Below, piece after piece: positions 8,388-13,906 of a DNA stretch of 13,906 bases. How positions within the stretch are numbered: the stretch's first letter is position 1; each line of letters opens with the position of its first letter. The position numbers were made by a program, and so were the translations under genes. The stretch comes from Actinomycetes bacterium. GTDB taxonomy: Bacteria > Actinomycetota > Actinomycetes > S36-B12 > UBA10799. The notes under the pieces are model-generated. The model was not told the DNA's origin, searched no databases, and worked only from the letters and a program-made list of their open reading frames with translations. The stretch is taken from assembly GCA_029779995.1 (NCBI GenBank), contig JAKOZM010000314.1:1-13906 (forward strand), read 5' to 3'.

Positions 8388-8452
8388 CTGGCGCCGCCGC
8401 TCGTCGACCGTCCATCGGTTCGTCAGTCTCGGCCGACCGGGGGCACCGGACG
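8388..8452. repeat. Tandem repeat copy 3, truncated and internally deleted
   Basis: This copy starts like the others and keeps the ACCG/CGGT stem (8407-8419) with a changed loop (TCCAT). It lacks 12 bp between two GGCCG direct repeats and one T near its start. Similarity fades near 8452, so the right end is approximate. From 8453 to 8538 I see only GC-rich sequence without repeats or a gene. Confidence 0.75.
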
Positions 8453-8539
8453 AGTGGTCTCGCCGCCCCCGCCAGCAGCCTGCACACTCGCCCGCCCGCC
8501 GCGCGTTTGCTTGACTGCCATCGCGGCGTTATGTCACTC

Positions 8540-8548
8540 TGATATATG
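8540..8548 (+). promoter_or_regulatory. Extended -10 promoter candidate for the zipper gene
   Basis: TGATATATG has the TG-n-TATAnn form of an extended -10 and sits in the most AT-rich stretch of the window. A TTGACT at 8511-8516 is too far (26 bp) to be a normal -35. A transcript starting near 8555 would have a leader of about 40 nt including GGAGGA, which fits the downstream ORF. Confidence 0.42.
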
Positions 8549-8594
8549 GATGCACTCGCGTCCATTCGCGCTACAGCGCTACGTGGAGGAACAG

Positions 8595-8774
8595 ATGGCC
8601 AAGGTGGTGTACGCCCCTGGCGTACAAATGGATCCCCGGCTGATGGCAGAGGTGCAGTCCTTGCGTGCCCGTGTCCGGCAGCTCGAGCAGGAGAACGACG
8701 CCCTGCGCCTGGAGAACGCCGCCTTCGATGAGGAAGTGCGCACGCTGACGGTGGAATCCCCCGTCCTGGCCTGA
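8595..8774 (+). CDS. 59-residue leucine-zipper small protein of unknown function
   Basis: I do not recognise this as a named family. ATG 8595 has an excellent ribosome site, GGAGGA (8585-8590), 4 nt upstream. The product starts MAKVVYAPGVQMDP and then forms one amphipathic helix. Heptad d positions are Leu16, Leu23, Leu30, Leu37, Phe44 and Leu51; a positions are Val20, Val27, Asn34, Asn41 and Val48. Asn at a positions is the hallmark of parallel dimeric zippers such as GCN4. No basic DNA-binding region, signal peptide or membrane segment is present. The same frame stays open upstream through the repeats into mutM, but the ribosome site and promoter point to 8595. The gene has its own likely promoter and a hairpin after it. 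A partner-binding or adaptor role is inference. Confidence 0.82.
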   Translation: MAKVVYAPGVQMDPRLMAEVQSLRARVRQLEQENDALRLENAAFDEEVRTLTVESPVLA

Positions 8775-8790
8775 AACCTCTCCGCGTGGC

Positions 8791-8806
8791 GTGACCGGTG
8801 GGTCAC
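8791..8806 (+). terminator. Perfect hairpin after the zipper gene, candidate terminator
   Basis: GTGACC, loop GGTG, GGTCAC form a perfect 6-bp stem 16 bp after the zipper gene stop, followed by TTCC but no true T-tract. It could equally be a dyad operator for smc. A TAGTCT hexamer (8818-8823) just downstream could be an smc -10, but its -35 is unconvincing. Confidence 0.42.
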
Positions 8807-8900
8807 TTCCAGCGGGTTAGTCTGAAGTCCTTCCCCGAGCCGTCGGATCACCCCGTGTTTTCCGTCGATTTCGTGCTGCGCGGCGAAGGAGGCCCAACAC

Positions 8901-11900
8901 GTGCACCTGAGAAGTCTGACCTTGCGGGGATTCAAATCCTTCGCGTCCGCGACCACCATCGACCTTGAGCCTGGGATCACGTGTGTGGTCGGGCCCAACG
9001 GCTCGGGCAAGTCCAACGTGGTCGATGCCATCGCCTGGGTGATGGGTGAGCAGGGCGCCAAGAGTCTGCGCGGCGGCAAGATGGAGGACGTCATCTTCGC
9101 CGGCACCTCAGGGAAGGCGCCGCTGGGCCGTGCCGAGGTGGAGTTGACCATCGACAACAGCGACGGTGCGCTGCCGATCGACTACACCGAGGTGACGATC
9201 CGGCGCACGTTGTTCCGCAGCGGCGGTTCGGAGTACGCGATCAACGGCCAGACCTGCCGCCTGCTCGACATCCAAGAGTTGTTGTCCGACTCCGGCATCG
9301 GTCGTGAGATGCACGTCATTGTCGGCCAGGGTCGCCTCGACGCCATCCTGCACGCCAGTCCGGAGGATCGCCGCGGGTTCATTGAAGAGGCGGCCGGGGT
9401 TCTGAAGCACCGCCGCCGCAAAGAGAAGGCCCTGCGCAAGCTGGAGCAGATCCAGCAGAACCTGCAGCGCTTGACCGACCTCTCGGGGGAGTTGCGCCGC
9501 CAACTCAAACCGCTGGGCCGACAGGCGCAGGTCGCCCAGCGGGCCGCCACCATCCAGGCTGATGTCCGCGATGCCCGGGTGCGTCTGCTGGCCGACGATG
9601 TGGCGACCGTGCAGCGGGAGCTGGACCAGGAGCAGGCTGACGAGTCGGCGGCAAAGGCCGAGCGCGAAGTCGCCGAAGAACGCCTCACCGCCGCGCGGGT
9701 CCATGAGGCTCACCTGGAGGCCAGGCTGCAGGAGCTGGCCCCGGCATTGCAGACGCTGCGGAGCCGGTCGCTGGATCTGACCCGTCTGCGCGAACGCATC
9801 CACGGTGTGGTCGCTGTGATCCAGGAGCGTCGCCGCTCCTTGGAACGCGAGCAGATGGAGTTGCGGTACGGCGTGGATCCGGAGGATCTACAGCGCCAGG
9901 CCCAGAGCGTGGCCGAGCAGGCGGTGGACCAGCAGGCGACGGCCGCCGATGCCCAGCAGGAGTTCGAGCGCGCTCGCGACCACGCGGAATCGATCGCTGC
10001 CGCCCTGCGGCAGGAGCAGGAGGCCGTGAGCCTCGCGGAGAAGGCGCTGACGCAGTACCGGCAGCAGGTGGCCACCGTCGAGCAAGCGGTCACAGGAGGC
10101 GAGCGGTTGGTGCACAGCACGACCGAGCGTCTGCAGAAGGTCGCCACCCAGGTGCAGCACGCGCAGGTGGAGGCGGGCGAGGCGGCTGCGGCCTTGGCCG
10201 AGTTGCCACCCGTCGTGAGCCCTGGTGAGGGGATCGACACCGCACCCGCTGACGAGGCGTTGCGCGCGGTGGAGAAGGCGCTGCAACTGGCGCGCGCGGA
10301 GCTGTCGACACAGGAGCAGCGACGCGCGTCCCTGACAGCTCGTTGTGAGGCGCTGCGGTCCGCGGTCTCACAGTCCTCGGAATCCGGGCTGTCCGACGAC
10401 CTGCAGATCGGCAGCCTGGACAGTGTGATGCGCGTACGACCGGGCTATGAGCACGCCATTGCTGCCCTTCTTGGCGCGGATGCCCGTGCCAAGGTCCTCC
10501 GGCAGGGCGTAGCGGCCGCGGATGTCCTGTCCGGGTTGGCCCCCGACGACGCGCTGCGGATGGTGGTCGCGCACGAGGTCGGTGTGGACCGCGTGCCCGA
10601 CGCTCATCCGCTGAATTTCATCGATGCGCCTGAGCCCGTGCGGGGCGCCCTCGCGCTGATGTTGGCCAACTGTGTGGTGGCTGATTCCCTGGCTGAAGCC
10701 CGTGAGCGTGTCGCCGAGGATCCTGGTGTGCTCGTCGCTACGAGGACGGGTCAGGTTCTGGGCCGGGGGATCGCGGCGCAGGGGTCGGACGGCGCCAACG
10801 TCATTGCGTTGCGCAACGCGTTGGCCGATGCCACGGCGGAATTGGTCACCGCTGAGGCGTGCTGGCAACGTGCCGTGGAGCATGTGGCCCGAGTCGAGGA
10901 GCAGGTCAGCGCCGCCCGCACTGAGCGCGACGAGGTGCGCAACCTCGCCGCGGCACAGCAGGCGCAGGCAGCGGCGGCCGCCGAGCGTGACGTACATGTA
11001 CGTCAGCGGGCAACGACCACTGCGCGGCGTCTCGAGCAGGTCGAAGTCGAGCACGCCGAGGTGCAGGCCGCCCTGGCCGAGTACACCGCCGATCTGGCGG
11101 CGGCCAGGCAGCGGCTGACGCAGTTGGTGGCCGACGGGGCGCCGGTGGTCGATCGGGCGGCCCTGACAGCGCTGCTCGCAGATCAGGAGCGGGCCCGCCA
11201 CGCCCACCACGAGTCCGGGCTCAATGCCCGCTCTGCCCGCGAACGACTGACCGGTCTGCAGAACCGCCACGCCGAACTCGTCGCTGAGATGGAGGCGGCC
11301 AAGGAGGCGCTGGTCGCTGCTGCTCGGCGCCGTGAAGAACGCGAGCGGTCCCTGGCGACGCTGGGCCGGCTGCACGAGCTGAGCACGCGGGTCGCGCATA
11401 TCGTTGACGCGGACACGCAGGCAGCTGACGCGGAGTTGACAGCGTGGGAGTCCGACCAGGCGAGCGTGCAGTCCGAGTACGCCTCCGCCCGCTCGGCAGC
11501 AGTCGAAGCCGCAGCCCAAGTGGAGCGGCTGACCAAGGACGTGCACCGGGACGAGGTGCTGCGCGCGGGCAAGCGTGCGACCCTGGACCAGCTCACCGAG
11601 AAGGCCCTCGAGGAGTACGGCCTGACCACTGATGACCTGGTGGCCGAATATGGACCGGACCAGTTGGTTCCAGGTCTCGGCGACACACCGTCGGCGCCGT
11701 TCGACCGCAGCCAGCAGCAGCGGCGGCTCAAAGAGGCCGAACGGGGACTGGCGCTGCTGGGCCGAGTGAATCCCTTGGCCCTCGAGGAGTTCGCGGCCAT
11801 GGAGGAGCGCCACACCCACCTGGTCAACCAGATCGAGGACGTGAAGAAGAGCCGCGAGGATCTGCTGAACATCGTCGCCGACGTGGACCAGCGGGTGCAG

Positions 11901-12362
11901 GAGGTGTTCTCGCAGGCGTATGCCGATGTGGAGCGCGAGTTCGAGCATGCGTTCTCCCGGCTGTTCCCAGGCGGCCAGGGCCGGCTGGTGCTGACCACCC
12001 CCGACGACCTGCTCACCACCGGTGTTGAGGTCGAAGCCCGCCCACCGGGGAAGAAGATCAAGCGGCTGTCGCTGCTCTCTGGCGGGGAACGCAGCCTGAC
12101 CGCAGTCGCCTTCCTCGTGGCGCTGTTCAAGGCTCGGCCGTCCCCGTTCTACCTCCTCGACGAGGTCGAGGCGGCGCTCGACGATGTCAACCTGGGCCGT
12201 CTGATCGGGTTGCTGGAGGAGTTGCGCGAGACCTCGCAGTTGCTGGTCATCACCCACCAGAAGCGGACCATGGAGATGGCGGACGCGCTGTACGGCGTGA
12301 CCATGCGGGCGGGCGTGACGCAGGTCATCAGCCAGCGGATGCGGCAACTGCAACCGGTCTAG
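8901..12362 (+). CDS. smc: Chromosome segregation protein SMC
   Basis: SMC is the ATPase of the SMC-ScpAB complex that organises and segregates chromosomes by loop extrusion. The 1153-residue product has the full architecture. Walker A is GPNGSGKSN (31-39), the first coiled-coil arm spans about 165-490, and the hinge is about 500-635 (starting GSLDSVMRVRPGYE). The return arm runs about 640-1000, followed by signature LSGGE (1059-1063) and Walker B FYLLDEVEAALDD with Asp1087 and Glu1088. Length is normal (about 1150-1200). GTG 8901 follows AAGGAGG (8886-8892) by 8 nt and yields the standard MHLRSLTLRGFKSF terminus. An 18-bp perfect palindrome lies in the return-arm coding region (10988-11005). 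ftsY begins 13 bp after the stop. Confidence 0.98.
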   Translation: MHLRSLTLRGFKSFASATTIDLEPGITCVVGPNGSGKSNVVDAIAWVMGEQGAKSLRGGKMEDVIFAGTSGKAPLGRAEVELTIDNSDGALPIDYTEVTIRRTLFRSGGSEYAINGQTCRLLDIQELLSDSGIGREMHVIVGQGRLDAILHASPEDRRGFIEEAAGVLKHRRRKEKALRKLEQIQQNLQRLTDLSGELRRQLKPLGRQAQVAQRAATIQADVRDARVRLLADDVATVQRELDQEQADESAAKAEREVAEERLTAARVHEAHLEARLQELAPALQTLRSRSLDLTRLRERIHGVVAVIQERRRSLEREQMELRYGVDPEDLQRQAQSVAEQAVDQQATAADAQQEFERARDHAESIAAALRQEQEAVSLAEKALTQYRQQVATVEQAVTGGERLVHSTTERLQKVATQVQHAQVEAGEAAAALAELPPVVSPGEGIDTAPADEALRAVEKALQLARAELSTQEQRRASLTARCEALRSAVSQSSESGLSDDLQIGSLDSVMRVRPGYEHAIAALLGADARAKVLRQGVAAADVLSGLAPDDALRMVVAHEVGVDRVPDAHPLNFIDAPEPVRGALALMLANCVVADSLAEARERVAEDPGVLVATRTGQVLGRGIAAQGSDGANVIALRNALADATAELVTAEACWQRAVEHVARVEEQVSAARTERDEVRNLAAAQQAQAAAAAERDVHVRQRATTTARRLEQVEVEHAEVQAALAEYTADLAAARQRLTQLVADGAPVVDRAALTALLADQERARHAHHESGLNARSARERLTGLQNRHAELVAEMEAAKEALVAAARRREERERSLATLGRLHELSTRVAHIVDADTQAADAELTAWESDQASVQSEYASARSAAVEAAAQVERLTKDVHRDEVLRAGKRATLDQLTEKALEEYGLTTDDLVAEYGPDQLVPGLGDTPSAPFDRSQQQRRLKEAERGLALLGRVNPLALEEFAAMEERHTHLVNQIEDVKKSREDLLNIVADVDQRVQEVFSQAYADVEREFEHAFSRLFPGGQGRLVLTTPDDLLTTGVEVEARPPGKKIKRLSLLSGGERSLTAVAFLVALFKARPSPFYLLDEVEAALDDVNLGRLIGLLEELRETSQLLVITHQKRTMEMADALYGVTMRAGVTQVISQRMRQLQPV
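10988..11005. repeat. 18-bp perfect palindrome inside smc
   Basis: TGACGTACATGTACGTCA is identical to its reverse complement over all 18 bases and encodes part of R-D-V-H-V-R-Q (SMC residues 696-702). It is AT-richer than the surrounding gene. The palindrome is certain; any function is not. Confidence 0.9.
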
Positions 12363-12363
12363 G

Positions 12364-12369
12364 GACAAT
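12364..12369 (+). promoter_or_regulatory. Possible -10 element giving leaderless ftsY
   Basis: GACAAT matches TATAAT at four of six positions and ends 6 nt before the ftsY GTG, the distance expected if transcription starts at the start codon itself. Only a G-run touching the GTG lies between them, which is too close to act as a normal ribosome site. No clear -35 is seen. Confidence 0.33.
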
Positions 12370-12375
12370 AGGGGG

Positions 12376-13518
12376 GTGGACTCCATTGCCCTCTACGTCA
12401 TCCTTGGCCTGATCCTGCTCGTCGTCGCGGTTGTACTGGGGGTACGGCTCGTCTCGGGCCGCGGTACCCCGCGTGTCGAACCCCCCGAGGTCATCCCCGG
12501 CGTCGGTGACGATGCCAGCGAACCGCGTGACACCCCGCTGCCGACGATCGAAGAGGTCGTCCTGCCCGAGCAGCCGTCAGCGCCACCCATCGAACTCGAG
12601 CGCCCGAAGCCGACCAAGGGCCGCCTGGCCGCGCTGAAGGCCCGCCTGGCCCGCTCCAACTCCGCGATCGGTCGCGGCCTGCTCGCCCTGCTCACCAGCG
12701 ACCGGCTCGACGAGGCGACCTGGGAGGAGATCGAGGACACCCTGATCATGTCCGACCTGGGGGTGGACGCGGCCACCGAATTGGTCGAGCGGCTGCGCAC
12801 CAGACTGCGCGTCGAGGGGCAGGTGGACTGGCGCACAGCGCTGCAGGAGGAACTGCTCGCCCTGGTGAACCCGGACCTTGACCGAACGCTGATCGCGTCG
12901 CGGCAGGGCGACCGGCCGGCCGTGATTCTGGTCGTCGGCGTCAATGGCACTGGCAAGACCACCACGACGGGCAAACTGGCCCGGGTGCTGGTGGCCGACG
13001 GGCACACCGTCGTGCTGGGGGCCGCGGACACGTTCCGTGCTGCCGCTGCCGATCAGTTGCAGACGTGGGGCGACCGCGTAGGAGCACGGGTGGTGCGCGG
13101 ACCGGAGGGCGGTGACCCGGCGGCTGTGGCCTTCGACGCTGTGGCCGAGGCCACCGAGGAGGCCGCGGACTGCGTGGTCATCGACACCGCAGGCCGGCTG
13201 CACACCAAGGTCGGGCTCATGGATGAGCTGGGCAAGATCAAGCGGGTCGTGAACAAGCAGGGTCCGGTGGACGAGGTGCTGCTCGTCCTGGACGCCACCA
13301 CCGGTCAGAACGGCCTCACGCAGGCCAGGGTCTTCAGCGAGGTCGTGGACGTGACCGGCGTGGTACTGACCAAACTCGACGGCACCGCCAAGGGCGGCAT
13401 CGTCATCGCCGTGCAGAAGGAACTTGGCGTGCCGGTGAAGCTGGTCGGTCTGGGGGAGGGCCCGGATGATTTGGCGCCGTTCGATCCCGATGCGTTCGTG
13501 AATGCTCTGCTGGACTGA
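12376..13518 (+). CDS. ftsY: Signal recognition particle receptor FtsY
   Basis: FtsY is the membrane-associated SRP receptor GTPase that delivers ribosomes carrying nascent membrane proteins to the translocon. The 380-residue product opens with a hydrophobic segment (about 4-24, ALYVILGLILLVVAVVLGV), the N-terminal anchor typical of actinobacterial FtsY. A Pro/Glu-rich linker (about 28-80) follows, then the NG domain. GTPase motifs are GVNGTGKTTT (188-197), DTFRAAAADQL, DTAGRL (270-275) and TKLDGTAKGG (from 332). GTG 12376 is the only start that retains the whole membrane segment. It lies 13 bp after smc, and smc-ftsY adjacency is widely conserved. ffh is not in the window. Confidence 0.97.
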   Translation: MDSIALYVILGLILLVVAVVLGVRLVSGRGTPRVEPPEVIPGVGDDASEPRDTPLPTIEEVVLPEQPSAPPIELERPKPTKGRLAALKARLARSNSAIGRGLLALLTSDRLDEATWEEIEDTLIMSDLGVDAATELVERLRTRLRVEGQVDWRTALQEELLALVNPDLDRTLIASRQGDRPAVILVVGVNGTGKTTTTGKLARVLVADGHTVVLGAADTFRAAAADQLQTWGDRVGARVVRGPEGGDPAAVAFDAVAEATEEAADCVVIDTAGRLHTKVGLMDELGKIKRVVNKQGPVDEVLLVLDATTGQNGLTQARVFSEVVDVTGVVLTKLDGTAKGGIVIAVQKELGVPVKLVGLGEGPDDLAPFDPDAFVNALLD

Positions 13519-13566
13519 CGCCGGCACATGTGCACCTGACCCAGCAGGCAATGCGGGAAACGTGCT

Positions 13567-13615
13567 TGCAGGAGGGCGAAACCCTGCATCGCCTGTCCGC
13601 CGGACCGGCCCGCAG
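13567..13615 (+). terminator. Hairpin pair after ftsY, weak terminator candidate
   Basis: Two imperfect stem-loops follow the ftsY stop. The first is AGGG, loop CGAAA, CCCT, extended by TGC/GCA across a bulge (13567-13588). The second is CCTG/CAGG enclosing a GC-rich inner stem with mismatches (13592-13615), followed by a G-run. There is no T-tract, and either stem could be incidental in GC-rich DNA. Confidence 0.27.
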
Positions 13616-13655
13616 GGGGGCAATGCCCAGAAGTCAGGTCGGCACGAAACACACT

Positions 13656-13715
13656 GTTAACGCCAGACGGCCCATACGTCACATGGCCGAAACCTCTCAC
13701 CGCCTGCCGCGTAAC
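13656..13715. promoter_or_regulatory. GlnR-like nitrogen-control box upstream of amt
   Basis: GTCAC (13678-13682), a 6-nt spacer, and GAAAC (13689-13693) exactly fit the actinobacterial GlnR pattern GTnAC-n6-GAAAC. At the expected 22-bp period, GTTAA (13656-13660) and GTAAC (13711-13715) are near-matching outer half-sites; the remaining half-sites are poor. In Streptomyces and Mycobacterium, GlnR activates amt-glnB/K-glnD under nitrogen limitation, so the position fits. No glnR gene is visible in this window. Confidence 0.48.
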
Positions 13716-13726
13716 ACGAGCAGGCG
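13701..13726 (+). other. Inverted repeat in the ftsY-amt spacer
   Basis: CGCCTGC and GCAGGCG form a perfect 7-bp inverted repeat around a 12-nt spacer that contains the outer GlnR-like half-site GTAAC. No T-tract follows. It may be a leader hairpin, a terminator of upstream transcription, or an operator. A second, smaller stem, GGGTC/GACCC (13736-13755), lies between it and the amt ribosome site. Confidence 0.5.
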
Positions 13727-13782
13727 AGTCTCAAAGGGTCCCGAGGGAAAGACCCGATGGGGAGAAAAGGAGAGGCGTGACG

Positions 13783-13906
13783 ATGGAAGAGTCCGTCTTG
13801 AGTGCAGGCGATACAGCCTGGATTCTCACCAGCGCGGCCCTCGTACTGCTCATGCTGCCCGGCCTAGCTCTGTTCTATGGCGGCATGACACGTGCGAAAG
13901 CCGTGC
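13783..13906 (+). CDS. amt: Ammonium transporter Amt, N-terminal part (cut by window edge)
   Basis: Only the first 41 codons are present and the frame is open to the edge. The product begins MEESVLSAGDTAWILTS and continues with a first membrane helix ending LPGLALFYGGMTRAKAV. This matches the Amt/Mep/Rh family start, which reads GNTAWLL...PGLAFFYGGMVR in well-known members. Amt proteins are trimeric inner-membrane channels for ammonium uptake. AAGGAG (13767-13772) precedes both GTG 13777 and ATG 13783 in the same frame; I chose ATG for codon preference and spacing, but GTG is possible. The gene is preceded by a GlnR-like box. In relatives glnB/glnK and glnD follow, beyond this window. Confidence 0.92.
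   Translation, partial: MEESVLSAGDTAWILTSAALVLLMLPGLALFYGGMTRAKAV

Noticed and set aside
8087..8452. CRISPR array
   Set aside because: The repeats are about 150 bp, directly adjoining and without unique spacers, and no cas gene is nearby.
7533..8774. A 413-codon plus-strand open frame running from inside mutM through the repeats into the zipper gene
   Set aside because: Its first 500 bases lie out of frame over mutM, which has complete catalytic motifs. The repeat copies read in different frames, and a strong ribosome site marks ATG 8595 as the real start.
10806..10819. 14-bp perfect palindrome GCGTTGCGCAACGC within smc
   Set aside because: About one such palindrome is expected by chance in a window this size, and it encodes ordinary hinge-end residues.
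10368..12386. 672-codon minus-strand open frame opposite smc
   Set aside because: It is an antisense shadow of smc with low-complexity His/Gln/Leu-rich translation and no domain; smc on the plus strand has every family motif.

Overview
The window comes from a high-GC Gram-positive bacterium of the Actinomycetota; the species cannot be named from this sequence. GC content looks like roughly two thirds by eye, and GTG starts are common. The gene order matches a core actinobacterial chromosomal block: DAK2-domain gene, recG, rsmD, coaD, sepIVA, DUF177 gene, rpmF, rnc, mutM, smc, ftsY, amt. The SepIVA-type septation protein beside the DUF177 gene and rnc recalls Mycobacterium. A GlnR-like nitrogen box before amt also fits this phylum. 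Every gene I can support is on the plus strand.

Region 1 (89-5623) is a tightly packed probable operon. It holds a FakA-like DAK2 protein, RecG helicase, the 16S rRNA methyltransferase RsmD, CoaD (coenzyme A synthesis) and a SepIVA-like coiled-coil protein. The junctions are 1 bp apart, overlapping by 4 bp, 17 bp and 31 bp. A 6-bp-stem hairpin follows sepIVA. Region 2 (5741-8040) is a second packed set: the DUF177/YceD-like protein, ribosomal protein L32, RNase III and the MutM DNA glycosylase. It pairs ribosome and rRNA functions with base-excision repair.

Region 3 (8041-8594) is 554 bases without a gene. Most of it is a noncoding tandem repeat of about 150 bp, with two nearly identical copies and a third that is truncated and internally deleted. 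An AT-rich extended -10 promoter candidate follows. It leads into a 59-residue ORF whose product is almost entirely an ideal leucine zipper. These two items, the repeat and the zipper protein wedged between mutM and smc, are the least ordinary content of the window.

Region 4 (8775-13518) carries smc (chromosome condensation) and ftsY (SRP receptor), separated by only 13 bp. ftsY has no usable ribosome binding site and may be leaderless from its own promoter. Region 5 (13519-13906) is a regulatory spacer with hairpins and a GlnR-like box. It ends in the first 41 codons of an ammonium transporter gene cut by the window edge.

Most of the window is housekeeping sequence. No mobile element, tRNA, rRNA, CRISPR array or defence system was seen.
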